A stretch of 64,000 bases of DNA from NCBI GenBank assembly GCA_910589415.1, contig OU342638.1, positions 5,580,001 through 5,644,000 of the forward strand. The letters are read 5' to 3'. A model generated the notes under the pieces. That model was given only the letters and a program-made list of their open reading frames with translations, did not search any database and was not told where the DNA came from. Source of the DNA: Malachius bipustulatus (lineage: Eukaryota > Arthropoda > Insecta > Coleoptera > Melyridae). How positions within the stretch are numbered: position 1 is the stretch's first letter; each line of letters opens with the position of its first letter. Made by a program: the position numbers and the translations under genes. Shown piece by piece: positions 46,763 through 59,344 of this stretch.

Positions 46763-46918
46763 GGCGTGGATTGACACGTGCGGCCCAAGAAAACGTGGGT
46801 AAGTTTATTTGCTTTGGAGGTTATATGCGTGTACGGCACGCGTGAAAATGTCTTGTACACCGCACGAGCTTTTGTTGAAACCGTTAACACTGCACGAGAC
46901 GAGAGAGTCAAAATAGAA

Positions 46919-46929
46919 CGGGGTCACCA
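46919..46929 (-). promoter_or_regulatory. gypsy primer binding site
   Basis: TGGTGACCCCG on the minus strand, one base after the 5' LTR end. This primer-site type is common in insect gypsy elements. Confidence 0.75.
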
Positions 46930-46930
46930 C

Positions 46931-47330
46931 TATGCAAGTCCCCAAAGGTTCCCGCTTTTATGATCGAATCGGAATAATGAGGATTTGCACTAATGTGCAG
47001 TGAAAGAAACACACGGCTGCTAATTACACTGCTCAGTGAGAGCGGAACTGATTTATTTAACAATTAGACATCGTGAACACTTTACAAAACGTGGAAGATT
47101 ACAACTTAGAAAAAGAATTGGAAAACAAGGCGCTTGCACCACCCGTGTGCGGGGCCGTAAGACCGCTTCGACGACTCGTGACAAGTGACAAGCGGAGGCG
47201 CATGTCACTTCAGTGGCTGCCGGACTGGAACTGGGGTTGATTCACCGAGAAGACGTCTCGTGTCACCAACGTCTGCTTGCGCCGAGAGCTCTGCGCCGGC
47301 GCCGGAGAAAAGGCCGATGGAAGCGCCACA
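46931..47330 (-). repeat. gypsy 5' LTR
   Basis: 400 bp, same as the left LTR apart from GTGTGCGGGG versus GTGTGGGG and one A/G difference. It also carries the copied pol-terminal codons. Confidence 0.9.
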
Positions 47331-47334
47331 CACA

Positions 47335-49436
47335 GACATGAAGCAAAAGGTGGGAGATTTGAGATTAGTGAAACAAATGCATTTTAAAAACACCTACTTT
47401 ATTCTAAGAGAAACCTAACAGTGCCTTTTACGCTCGCTGGGACTCCCGAGTAAAAAGAGCGTGGCCAAGAAAAATCTCGATCAGCATCCCGAAATGAAAA
47501 GAATCAACGGTGGCCTGAAAAGTGTAGATCAATCGTCTCGACAACCGTCACCAAACTAATTGAACCCTCTTTCATTCTGTCTCATTTGCGCGAATCAATC
47601 TAAACAGAAGGCATTATCACAGAAATCTAGGTCTTCAAGATAACCATATGAGAATGGGTTTTATTAGTAGTCACTGTAATGAGGTCCTGCGAAGGATGCT
47701 ACCCACCTATAGTTGGAGGAGCCCCAGATGCGAGGTCCGAGTGGTTAGGATGCTACCCGCTGGCTGTTTAAATGGCTCCCCTGGCAAGGACGAAAATGTT
47801 AGTTAGATTCACATAAGGCCCATACATTCTAGTCCAACAGTTCGGTAAACAATTAGCAATCAGAATGATCCACCCTTTTGAATTGAGTTTGACGAAGAAC
47901 GAGAAATGACCTTCGCGTTGATTAATTTCACAGAAAAATAAGAGAACCTGACTTTACAATTACATAGATCAATTTGAAAGCAAGATACACAATAATCAAT
48001 TGGACAGTTTCGTTGAATAAATAAGTTCATGAAATATAAATAAATAATCAAAAGAGTATAAGTTAAAAAACAGCAATTAAATCAAAAATGTTCAGTAGAC
48101 AATTTAAATAAGACATCAATTAAATAAGCGATCAAATAAATGATTAAATAAACAGCATGAAAAATAAGAATAAAGAACGAACATGTGACCAGAGACAAAT
48201 AGCATGACAAAACATAATTAGGTACATGGTTATAAAATGGGGAACGGCAGCAATTGATGTTTAGAAAATGGTTAAAACATATACAATAAAAAATGAGGCG
48301 GGTCGACCAAATATTATTCTGGAGATACAACAAAATGGTTGGTTCGATAAATGGTCTAGTTACGTTCGCAGTAAATAATCATAAAGCAAAAAGTAGAAGG
48401 ATTAAATAAACATTTTGACACACACAGGTTAATAAATGCAGGCATGAATTGTAAAGTAAAATAATAGAGCAGTCATGTGGATCGCAAAATAATGATAAAT
48501 ATAAAAGGTGTGCCCTATAGCACATGTTTTGAATCATACAGAAAATATAGAATTATGAGAAAGAAATCCTTTATAGTTTGTTAATCCATTTCAAATAAAA
48601 ACCATGCACGTGTATGAGAGATGTGATTAAAATAAGATCGTTAAGATATAGCCCCTCGTAGGTACCTATCTACCTACAGGAATGTGAAGTTGAATTATTC
48701 AATAAACTTTACTTTAAACCAATTTAGAATTAACCCTTATTTTATAAATTATCCCTTAATCAAAACTCATTATTTAGAAACGGTGAAATGAATTAATTTA
48801 AACAAAATCAGTTGAATGAACTGTAGGTAAAATAAAGCATGGCATTTAAAACGTGATGAGGTTCAACCCTATTGTATAGAAAGAATTAATAATTTTACTT
48901 TTGAAATTGGAGTAATGAATTAATTAATTATTTTAAGTAGGTAGGTGCTTACTTGGATAAAGGGTTACATAGACATAAAACATTCAACAATAATAAATAA
49001 CAGATGAAATAAATCGTACTTACAAGAATAACACAAAGCTTTGTTTCGTATTTCGGGAACCGCACTTGAAAAACACGAGAGCACCTTTTTAAAATGAAAA
49101 ACGCTGCTAGTTCGATGTGGTCGTCTATCTCGAAGGGCTGCTAACACAAGATCCTCGTTCTAAGGTCGTTACCCATATATATAGACTCAAAAGTAATTAT
49201 CTCGATCATTATTCAGTATTCAGTTACTCGCCCTCGCCCTATCCCCAATTCCTTCTTCGCCATTTGTGTTTTCAAGGAGGAGACTGCTAGTGACATTTGA
49301 CGTTTCTAGGTTTGAAAACTTGACAACTGACATATCGAATTCACAGAATATCCGTGAATGGTAGAAACTTTACGTTTTCGATTTTAACATGCGTATTGTT
49401 GACATTTGTAAAGGCAAACTGGGTCACTTCAATACT
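47335..49436. other. AT-rich unassigned stretch
   Basis: No gene recognised. A short degenerate direct repeat, GGATGCTACCC, occurs near 47694 and 47738. A minus-strand TATATATA box lies near 49175-49185 and polyadenylation-like hexamers are common. It may be part of an old retroelement leader like 39420-41170, but sequence identity between the two is not obvious. 49289-49420 resembles 38140-38260. Confidence 0.25.
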
Positions 49437-49599
49437 ATTATTCAAGTATTATACTCGTAGATATAAAGTATAGTATTCCACTCGCGCATAATGGCTATTA
49501 TCCACTTAGATGTTACAGCACTCGCTATAAGAGGCTCGTGCTGCAATTTTCATCTTCGTGGATAATAGCTTTCATTATGCGCTTTTGTTGAATAATATA
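49437..49599. repeat. hairpin repeat, copy 2
   Basis: Near-identical to 41671-41831, with a slightly longer tip (CACTCGCTATAAGAGGCTCGTG). The following 49600-50520 shows no recognised feature. Confidence 0.6.
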
Positions 49600-50520
49600 G
49601 GCTAAATAAGTAACTATTGTGGCGCCACCAAGTAGGCAAATTTGACACTTTCATGCGGCAAGTCCTGCGGGCCCGCTATTCATTTTAATGTATTTGTTAT
49701 TGCAAACATGAGATCGTTCAGGTATAAAAAAAATCAGGAAGGGTTTGTTATTGCTGTACACGAGTACCTTAAATGCTTGCGATTACATACGTATTTATTA
49801 CTCCTGAATCTTTTTTTAGATAGTAGATTAAAGTTAAAAATTTTAGTTAATAATTTAAGGCATATAAGTAATACATAATAAAACAATAACTATTACTGCT
49901 ATAATTTTTTCGAGCTGTATTTCAGACGAAGGGTAACATTTTCTTGCTTTACAGCTGCAAAATATGTCCAAAACTCTTCGACTTATTATACATAAGCTGA
50001 ATAAAAAACCCGAAAACATGAACTTATTACTTATGTAGGTAAAGGTGATCTTTTTTTAATGAAACAATTAATATATCACCTGAACAATGGGACAATAATA
50101 GCTTTTTTCATTTTTATGAGTGCTATGTGCACCAGGAGTCTCTCTAAAAGATCGGTTCCTTGAAGAAAAATTCCATGTAAACGTATTCTCTGACATCGCT
50201 CATGTGAAAACTCATCATGAGATTTCGCCCATTTCTCAACGATTTAAAACGAAAGCAGTCGAGACTGGGTGCTTGGAAATGACTTTTAATAATAATTGTA
50301 GTCATAATAAATTCAAAAATCTAGAAATACACTTCAAAATAATGATTTTAAGAAAGGTTTCATTTTATTGAAACGAGCTGTCAACGATTAATATGCCGCA
50401 CAAAAGTGCGAAAAAAATCCACGAGGAGGCGCGCGCTACGCAAACATCCGATACTTACTTAGCGTATACTAATGTCCGCGACATTGTCATTATAATTATA
50501 TCCGTGATTTTTTAAATTAA

Positions 50521-51396
50521 TTTTTCTACTCCCAACCTTTAATCTGCATATTAAGTATGAATCACCAGTGCTTTAATGGGTCTCATTAAGATACAAATTT
50601 TCATTAAAGCACTGGTCAAGCTATCCAATGGCAGAGGAGCATTTGCAATCGAATCGGTTCGTTTTCGCTCACAATCGGGTCGGCAAGCCAACCGAAGTCA
50701 CAGAGTTGTCATACTCACGACAAAAATTGCCTTGTGATATAAGTTCTGTATTTCTGAAAAAATAATCTGAACGTTTATTTAATTTACAACATAACTAACC
50801 ATCAAAGAAAATTTATCAAGATTTTATGTTACCTTAATTAATTTGATAGGTAGGTATATCGTGTAAAAGATAGGAAGATAAAGTATTATATCATTCGTAG
50901 CGGTCCGTGATATAGTATTCAAAGCGGTAACGCTGCGACCGTGACCGTCGCGTGCGCAGGTAAGCAATATCGTAATTAATGGCTGACAATGTTATTAAAA
51001 TTATTACTGAAAATCAAAGCGTAAAATTCGGAATTCGAACTTCGCATAATAAAAATTACACAGTAGTGAGTAGTGCCCTTAAACTTAATACTAAAACATG
51101 TCTCAGCAGAATAATCTTAGCGACGAAAAGAAAATTTGGTACCTAATATGCGTAAGCAACCTATCTTAACCTCAATGATCCGCAATTTTACACGGGTCAT
51201 TGTTAAAATATATAATGTTTCAATCTTTTCTATGAAATAAAAAAGGGTCATAGAAAAAATAGTGTATGGAACTCGCAGATAATGGCTATTAATACGCTCT
51301 TATGATGGTTAAGACACTCGCCTACGGCTCGTATCTTAACCATCATACTCGCGTATTAATAGCCTTCATTATAAGCTCGTTGCATAATATACTATT
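50521..51396 (+). mobile_element. full copy of the hairpin-ended repeat family
   Basis: About 875 bp, from TTTCTACTCCCAACC to AATATACTA, matching 25391-26275 end to end with scattered differences and small indels. It contains the same terminal hairpin at 51260-51395 with tip CACTCGCCTACGGCTCGT. There is no coding potential and no clear target duplication. Confidence 0.6.
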
Positions 51397-51683
51397 TCGG
51401 TTGTGTGTTGTGTGTAGTTAACGATCGAGGCAACAGATGACGCTGCTTTTTCTTACCCACTTTTTAATACATGTAAATAGCGGAGAGCTGCACGTATTAT
51501 TGTCTAATCTAATGTATTTGGTAATAGTAATTAAAATCAAATTCTGTGTCTACACTGTCTACGCTATTGGTTTTTGTAATAACAGAAACTGCATTATTAT
51601 TATATCTACAGGGTTATTCACGGTATACGCCACGGAAGTTTATGGCCGTGTCTCTGGATTTTAGGATCTTTTTATTTTTGAAG

Positions 51684-52418
51684 TGGATAGAGACTCGGCA
51701 GAGGTACGTTTTAAAATTATATTCATAATTTATAGGGTGTCCCAAAAGCATGAAACATATCAAAGTTATGTTTTTTTAAATGGAATGCTCCTATGTTATT
51801 GCATTTTTATATTGCCTGGGAAGAAAAAAGAAGATTGGCTTTTACAGTTGGTGTTTAAATTCAGAAGTTTGTGAATTATAAACAAGTGAATAAATCGTCA
51901 TTTTTCAAGTTCAAGGCCCTGTACAAGGAAAACGGCTTAAGATAGAGAAAAACGGCTTACATGTCCCTATTTTAATTTTTCATGTACTATCCAATGATGT
52001 AGATGAAATGTTTATACAGGGTGATAAAAAATTTTAAAAATTCTGAGATTTCTTCACGCGTCGACAAATAAATAAATCAAAGAAAGTACAAATGTTTCTA
52101 TACCATAGGATAGTACATGAAAAAGTAAAATAGGAACATGTAAGCCGTTTTTCTCTATCTTAAGCCGTTTTCGTTGTACAGGGCCTTGAACTTGAAAAAT
52201 GACGATTTTCACTTGTTTATAACTCGAAAACTTCTGAATTTAAGCACCAACTGTAAAAACCAATCTTATTTTTTCTTCTCAGATAATCTAAAAATGCAAT
52301 AACATAGGAGCATTCCATTTAAAAAAACATAACTTTGATATGTTTCATATGCTTTTATTGGGACACCTGTACATTATGAATATAATTTTAAAACGTACCT
52401 CTGCCGGGTCTCTATCCA
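51684..52418. repeat. 735-bp palindrome abutting copia LTR
   Basis: Arms of about 310 bp: GGATAGAGACTCGGCAGAGG at the left and its complement ending at 52418. An AGGGTGTCCCAA/TTGGGACACC terminal pair lies about 50 bp inside the arms, and a lone TACAGGGTGATAAAA sequence lies in the loop. The second copia starts immediately after the right arm. 51397-51683 shows nothing recognised. Confidence 0.6.
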
Positions 52419-52620
52419 TGTTGAAGTTTCAATATTTTAGGTGATATACAGTCAATGTCCTGATGTCAAATGTCAATAATGTAGTTGACGTGACGTATGT
52501 AGTTGGCGCGTTGGCGGATGTAATTTTATATATAATATGATCAAGAATTATTATTATAATATAATTCACAATTACGTTTTTCTAATAAAAGTATCAGTAT
52601 TGTATTTAGTGGCATTTATT
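52419..52620 (+). repeat. copia-2 5' LTR, left part
   Basis: Starts TGTTGAAGTTTC and is cut by the gypsy insertion after TATT. The remainder continues at 58900-58927, ending CCAACA just before the primer site. Confidence 0.8.
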
Positions 52621-52993
52621 TGTGGGACCACCTCGTCGGTAGCTGTCCTTGGCTGCTTCCGCCGCCGGCAGTACGGTGGTCTGACGGGGAACACTGTGGG
52701 ACCACCTCGTCGGTAGCTGTCCTGGGCTGCTTCCGCCGCCGGCAGTACGGTGGTCTGACGGGGAACCACCGACCGTCTGCAAGCAGCCGCGGTGGGGAGA
52801 CGTCGAACGAGGACAGACAGAGTTCAACGCGAACAAGATCAGTGAGGAAATGGAAACGCTCCGGGCTGCTACTCAATGTATTCTTATATATTCTAATAAT
52901 AATCAATTACGAAGTGTTACGAGATTAGAGTTGAATAAAAATAGTTGTAGAAATACGGTGTTTCCCTGTGCCTCTACAAATTAGTCTACAACA
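52621..52993 (+). repeat. gypsy-N 5' LTR with internal tandem duplication
   Basis: 373 bp, TGTGGGACC...TCTACAACA. The first 74 bp are directly repeated (second TGTGGGACC at 52695), so each LTR carries a doubled GC-rich start. Confidence 0.9.
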
Positions 52994-55383
52994 GTTGTCA
53001 GAAGTGGTCCGAACCTAAAACTAACGAATTTTGAGGTGTAATACTGTGAAGTATCGATGTGTTTTTAATACAGACAAATCTCAGTTATAACCATTTCACA
53101 AAAATGCCTCTTCGTGGTGAAAGTGAAGAAAAATAAAGTAAATTTTGGCAAATTTCCGTTGAAATAAATTTAACATGATCAAGACTTGGACGAGCTGTCG
53201 GAAAAAGGAAACTCAATAAATCTTGCAAGAAACCCTGAGTATTAAGTATTAACGTATTGGATTGATATCCAGCTGGTGTGTCGGTAAGCAAGTAGATCAG
53301 GTATGTAAATGAGGAGCATATTACAGGTTTTCTAAGGAAAAATAATAACGAGGGGTGAAGCAGTGGTCTTTTACGAGAAACAGCATACAAAAATTAACCA
53401 AAATTAAAGATTGCAACTTTCGAAGTTGATGCACTGCAATAAAGATTATTCTCAAAGGTAAGCAGCTATTGCCATGTTGAATAGAGTTGTGAGAAGATAA
53501 TAAAGATTATTCTGAGATTATTCCTAAAGGTAAGCAGCTATTTTTTAGCTAGTGAGTTGAGAGAGATGCATGATGAGTGAATGAAAAGAAGCATGAGTAA
53601 AGTTGGGGAGCTCTCCAAAGTCCAAATGACATATTTTGAATTCGATAGGTAAAAGTAAAGCAAACGCATGAAGCATGAGCATGAAGTAAGCTGAAGTAGA
53701 ATTGAACCCAAGTAGCAGTTTAGACTTCATTTGCGTCGACGATTCGACGTAATTTAGGTACCTATATTATTTAGGTATACAGGGTATTTTGTAATTGAAT
53801 GTCAATATTTAAGGGGGTGATTTTTGGGTCCATTTTAAGAAGAAAACTTCATAAGAACGTATGTCCTAAAAGTCTTAATTTTTGAGATACAGGGTGGTAA
53901 AGTTTAAAAAAAAAATGTATAATTTTTTTTTCATAATATCTGTAATACCGCTCTGAATATTTTAATGGAATTTAATAGACAGGTATTACTCATCAAGAGG
54001 TTTTTTTTTCATGTACCACATTTCGTTTTATCCCCACTATAGTGACATCTTGCAGAATATTTTTATATATTTTTTTTTACATTTTAACGACAATCTTGTG
54101 ACCATGTAAAGAAACAGAAAAAAAAGTGTCTTTATTTTAACTTAGTATTGCAATAGACAATACTTATCATACAAAGGCGAAGTCTAGCTTTCGCTACTCT
54201 ACTTAACTTTTTTTTTAATATTTAAACTACAAAATAATTGCCTAAAATGCTCCTTAAGGGCAAAAAGTCCAATGAATACATGCAGTAGATAATAATTAAA
54301 TAACTTACAGAACAAAACACAATAAGTAACTCCCCCCAAATAAACCGAACATGAGTAATACACAATTCTACGGTATACTAATCTAAATCACCTAACCTAA
54401 ATTGCGTGAAGATTACCTCGACTTTACGTGACGCAGATCAAAGTGAGAGTAGATTTTTCGTAAATTTTAGCGACGAATTTGGGAATTATTATACTATGAA
54501 GTTGAGGCGATATTATTGAAATATAAATTCGACGTCCGTCTTTGGTAGAATCGACCTAATACTTATTTAAAAATAATAGGTAATATAAACCTAGTGCAAT
54601 TGCAAGTGAGAGAGAGGCAAAGAGCCCCTAACAAGAGGGCCTGACTTTTAAATAGTTTATCTCTTTTAAAGTCTCACATTTTCTATCCGATTCTTTCTGA
54701 TGCACTCTGACGTTCTGAACACGCTGTTGGCGCGCAAGGCGCAAGATTTCTCTTCTTCAGCCAGTCAGTCTTCTTCTACCCGCACAGCATAAAATAAAGA
54801 ACGAAGGTTCACGGAATATTGAATATCATAATGATTAATATTAATGAGTTGGAATTGTTGGAAATAATGTGTAGGGATGCTAATGCCCGAGTGTATAAAA
54901 TTTTCCCAGGAATAAATAACGCTTAAAAGTGGTAAATAAAAACGCGCCCCGTGAATTAAGAAGTTTCATAAAGTATAAAAAACTTTTCTTTTTTTGGAAA
55001 AATTATGTTATAAGTACCTACCTATAGCTTTTTCTTTGTAAAAAAAAAACTACATAAAGAATGTAAGCAATGGAGGTCCTAATGATTTTACTAAGTGATG
55101 AAGACGAATGTAATTAAAATACTTAGGTACTGTGAAGTTGTGAAGGTAATATTTCTTCATGATAAGACTAATGGACGTAATGATTTGACTAGGATGTCAG
55201 AATTGTAAAAGAACGTAAGTCAGATTCAATCTCTTTCATTCTTACATATTTGATATCGATGTGCGAAATATCAGTAAAGTAAATATCATATCTTTGATTA
55301 TATATTATATTATGATATTATGATATTTAATTATAAATGTAAATATCATAGCAATACACCTGTGGATCTAAATATATAGTGGT

Positions 55384-56390
55384 GGTACCTGATCATAATT
55401 ATGTGTTCCGCTGATATCCTTCTAGGGAATAATTTTACAACCCCACATTACATTTCGAAAAATAGCAAAGATATTAAATTATTTTCTTGTGCCACTAGCC
55501 TTGGTGTTACTACTTTTGTAAATAATCGCCCTCCCGTCACTATAATTTCAGAAAACAGCAGTTATTAAAATGCAAATCGTAATTGTGTAGCTACCACTTT
55601 AAAAGAAATGGGCAACACATCCGCTGCCCGCCTGGAAATAATCGTCGGTTCCAGTTGTTTATACTTCATATCGGCCCAGTCAAGTCTTGAAGCGCAAGAA
55701 ATAATAGATAAACTATTATAGAACTGTTGCTAGTTCTTCTGTGAAAATAATTCGTGCCTCTCAATCCCCGTATGCTAGTCCTATTATTCTCGTTCCCCAG
55801 AAAAGTGGCGACTTCCGTTGATGTGTTTGTTATAGAAATAATATGACTATTAAATATAAAATCTCACTTCCTCGTATAGAAGACCAACTTGATAAACTCC
55901 TAAATTATAACAGATTTATTACCTGACACTTATACTCAGGTTGTTTTCAAGTACCCATGGCCTCGTATTCAATAGTAAAGACAGCGTTTCTTACTTCGGA
56001 TGGCAAATACGAGTTTTTTTTTTTTTTACGTATGATTTTCGGTCTGTATAATGCTCCTGCTGTTTTTCAGCAGCTGCTGCCAAAAATTCTATCTGAATTA
56101 CGTGATCCCACGTCATTTTTATTTTATTTTCGTTTATTTATGCATTCATTGTCCAACAGTATACCAATAACTAACAGGAGAATTTAAAAGGTACATCATG
56201 CCCTATTTGGACGATATCTTGATTCCATCGTCGGTCTTTCAGGAGGGTCTCCTTAAACTGGAAAAAGTTTTGCAATTGTTAAGGAAATACAATTTGACCT
56301 TGCAAATAACTAAGTGTACCTATTGTCTTTTCCCCTAAGCTGGCATATATCTTGGTCATGACAGTTCCAACGATAGAATCCAACCCGATG
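55384..56390 (+). pseudogene. decayed gypsy protease/RT remnant
   Basis: Pieces in several + frames: a protease-domain tail (SADILLGNNF near 55410), the RT motif SPYASPIILVPQKSGDF (about 55765-55815), ISLPRIEDQLDKLL, FGLYNAPAVFQQLL (about 56040-56080) and YLDDILIPS near 56205-56230. A short T/A-rich insertion separates two RT pieces near 56110-56190. Stops are frequent and RNase H and integrase are not recognisable. The order places it in Ty3/gypsy. Confidence 0.75.
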
Positions 56391-56817
56391 CAATAAGAAA
56401 AAAAAATCAACTTTATCAATTCCTGTAATTCTCGGATTTCTTCGGATTTCTTTTAAAAATTTATATGCAAAAATTCTGTAAGCTCTGTCTCCCTACTGAG
56501 CTTGAGTGTGAAACCTCACCGATCTACACCAAAACAAAACACTCTTAAATTTATAAACTCGCTCCCAACGCGCCTATTTACTCAATTAATCATAAACGAA
56601 AAATCCAAACCTACTCAGAAAACGATTTAGTTATGGTCCTCCGGACAGCTAAACTTGCGACGGGCCATTCCACAAAACTACAATAAGTTCAAGGGCTCGT
56701 TCTGGTGAAGAAAGTTCTTCCAAATGATCGTTATCTGGTACACAGATCTTCGTGGTTCTCGAACCTCTGAAACAGTTATCGTCGCAGGTAACCTGAAACC
56801 ATGGATTGTTTTAAATG

Positions 56818-58408
56818 ATCCTGTATTCCTTCTAACCTGTCTGCTATGTCAGAAGATCACTGTTGTGACGTTAGAAGTCTGAAATCTGTCTCCTTGATCA
56901 CTGTTGTGATCCTGTCTTCCTTCTAACCTGTCTGCTATGTCAGAAGTTCACTGTTGTGACGTTAGAAGTCTGAAATCTGTCTCCTTGATCACTGTTGTGA
57001 TCCTGTCTTCCTTCTAACCTGTCTGCTTTGTCAGAAGATCACTGTTGTGACGTTAGAAGTCTGAAATCTGTCTCCTTGATCACTGTTGTGATCCTGTCTT
57101 CCTTCTAACCTGTCTGCTTTGTCAGAAGATCACTGTTGTGACGTTAGAAGTCTGAAATCTGTCTCCTTGATCACTGTTGTGATCCTGTCTTCCTTCTAAC
57201 CTGTCTGCTATGTCAGATCACTGTTGTGACGTTAGAAGTCTGAAATCTGTCTCCTTGATCACTGTTGTGATCCTGTCTTCCTTCTAACCTGTCTGCTATG
57301 TCAGAAGATCACTGTTGTGACGTTAGAAGTCTGAAATCTGTCTCCTTGATCACTGTTGTGATCCTGTCTTCCTTCTAACCTGTCTGCTTTGTCAGAAGAT
57401 CACTGTTGTGACGTTAGAAGTCTGAAATCTGTCTCCTTGATCACTGTTGTGATCCTGTCTTCCTTCTAACCTGTCTGCTATGTCAGAAGTTCACTGTTGT
57501 GACGTTAGAAGTCTGAAATCTGTCTCCTTGATCACTGTTGTGATCCTGTCTTCCTTCTAACCTGTCTGCTTTGTCAGAAGATCACTGTTGTGACGTTAGA
57601 AGTCTGAAATCTGTCTCCTTGATCACTGTTGTGATCCTGTCTTCCTTCTAACCTGTCTGCTTTGTCAGAAGATCACTGTTGTGACGTTAGAAGTCTGAAA
57701 TCTGTCTCCTTGATCACTGTTGTGATCCTGTCTTCCTTCTAACCTGTCTGCTATGTCAGAAGATCACTGTTGTGACGTTAGAAGTCTGAAATCTGTCTCC
57801 TTGATCACTGTTGTGATCCTGTCTTCCTTCTAACCTGTCTGCTTTGTCAGAAGATCACTGTTGTGACGTTAGAAGTCTGAAATCTGTCTCCTTGATCACT
57901 GTTGTGATCCTGTCTTCCTTCTAACCTGTCTGCTTTGTCAGAAGATCACTGTTGTGACGTTAGAAGTCTGAAATCTGTCTCCTTGATCACTGTTGTGATC
58001 CTGTCTTCCTTCTAACCTGTCTGCTATGTCAGAAGATCACTGTTGTGACGTTAGAAGTCTGAAATCTGTCTCCTTGATCACTGTTGTGATCCTGTCTTCC
58101 TTCTAACCTGTCTGCTATGTCAGAAGTTCACTGTTGTGACGTTAGAAGTCTGAAATCTGTCTCCTTGATCACTGTTGTGATCCTGTCTTCCTTCTAACCT
58201 GTCTGCTTTGTCAGAAGATCACTGTTGTGACGTTAGAAGTCTGAAATCTGTCTCCTTGATCACTGTTGTGATCCTGTCTTCCTTCTAACCTGTCTGCTTT
58301 GTCAGAAGATCACTGTTGTGACGTTAGAAGTCTGAAATCTACTCTGTATCCGTCTTCTCGATCACTCGTGTGATCCTGGTTTACTCTGACTACTCTGTCA
58401 AAAGATCA
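56818..58408. repeat. 91-bp minisatellite, about 17 units
   Basis: Successive copies of CCTGTCTTCCTTCTAACC occur every 91 bp (56911, 57002, 57093 and so on). One unit is 5 bp shorter near 57210 and the last is degenerate. Each unit holds two inverted repeats, CTTCTAAC...GTTAGAAG and GATCACTGTTGTGATC. Variants alternate between GCTATGTCAGAAG and GCTTTGTCAGAAG. 91 is not a multiple of 3, so the array is not a protein repeat. Confidence 0.95.
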
Positions 58409-58526
58409 AAGTATTAATTACCCTGATTTTCAGTTGTTATAGTATTCAGTCTGGTGCGAGTGGTGCGACGCCTACCCTTCCGACGTCTTCAAGTCCGAGG
58501 ACGGCCTTTTTATCAGGATGGTCGAC

Positions 58527-58899
58527 TGTGGGACCACCTCGTCGGTAGCTGTCCTTGGCTGCTTCCGCCGCCGGCAGTACGGTGGTCTGACGGGGAACAC
58601 TGTGGGACCACCTCGTCGGTAGCTGTCCTGGGCTGCTTCCGCCGCCGGCAGTACGGTGGTCTGACGGGGAACCACCGACCGTCTGCAAGCAGCCGCGGTG
58701 GGGAGACGTCGAACGAGGACAGACAGAGTTCAACGCGAACAAGATCAGTGAGGAAATGGAAACGCTCCGGGCTGCTACTCAATGTATTCTTATATATTCT
58801 AATAATAATCAATTACGAAGTGTTACGAGATTAGAGTTGAATAAAAATAGTTGTAGAAATACGGTGTTTCCCTGTGCCTCTACAAATTAGTCTACAACA
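58527..58899 (+). repeat. gypsy-N 3' LTR
   Basis: 373 bp, identical by eye to 52621-52993 including the internal 74-bp duplication. Confidence 0.9.
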
Positions 58900-58927
58900 T
58901 ATTTATTATTGTAATAATAATCCAACA
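58900..58927 (+). repeat. copia-2 5' LTR, right remainder
   Basis: Short end of the interrupted LTR (TATTTATT...TCCAACA), starting with the 4-bp target duplication of the gypsy insertion. Confidence 0.7.
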
Positions 58928-58941
58928 GGTTATGGGCCTAG
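58928..58941 (+). promoter_or_regulatory. copia-2 primer binding site
   Basis: GGTTATGGGCCTAG, the tRNA-iMet half-tRNA type primer site, directly after the LTR end. Confidence 0.7.
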
Positions 58942-59344
58942 CCTAGCTTAAAAAAGTGCGCGGCTAATGAATTAATAAGTGTGTAGCCTAAAGCAATGTA
59001 CTAACCAAAAAAAAGTACCTAAAGCTGACAAAGAAAAACGTGTAAAAAAGTTGTGAAGACGCTTTACGCTTTACGTCGGGTGAACTGTGTTTGTTAAAAA
59101 GTAGAACATGTCTGATTCAAGCTCATGGTAACATTGAAAAATTGAAAGGACGCGAAAATTACAGTGATTGGAAATTCCAAGTCACGGCCCTTTTGAAGCT
59201 CGATGGCCTATGGAGCTGTGTCTCAGAACCACCACCTGCCGAAAATGCAACCGCCACCCCTGGTGCTGGTGATCCAAATGGTAAAGCACGTAGAGAGGAG
59301 AAAGCATTCTCAAAAATAATACTTTCTTTGGATAAATCTACATA

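Larger units (their letters stand above)
42240..47330 (-). mobile_element. nearly intact Ty3/gypsy LTR retrotransposon
   Basis: A 5.1-kb element on the minus strand with 398/400-bp LTRs, 4-bp target duplication CACA (42236-42239 and 47331-47334), a TGGTGACCCCG primer site, gag and a full-length pol. The LTRs differ by one visible substitution and a 2-bp indel, so insertion was recent. One frameshift in gag is the only clear coding lesion. Confidence 0.93.
52621..58899 (+). mobile_element. non-autonomous Ty3/gypsy element with minisatellite
   Basis: A 6.28-kb element with two 373-bp LTRs identical by eye and a 4-bp target duplication TATT (52617-52620 and 58900-58903). It is inserted in the copia-2 LTR. 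A primer-like GTTGTCAGAAGTGG follows LTR 1. Inside are only decayed pol pieces and a large 91-bp tandem array. 52994-55383 is AT-rich with no protein; a lone TACAGGGTATTTTG repeat end at about 53778 is the only recognisable piece. No clear polypurine tract precedes LTR 2. Confidence 0.85.

Noticed and set aside
43300..46963. Plus-strand open frames opposite gypsy gag-pol
   Set aside because: Antisense shadows in GC-rich coding sequence.
56818..58408. CRISPR-like array
   Set aside because: Units are 91-bp head-to-tail repeats without unique spacers, inside an LTR element in animal DNA.
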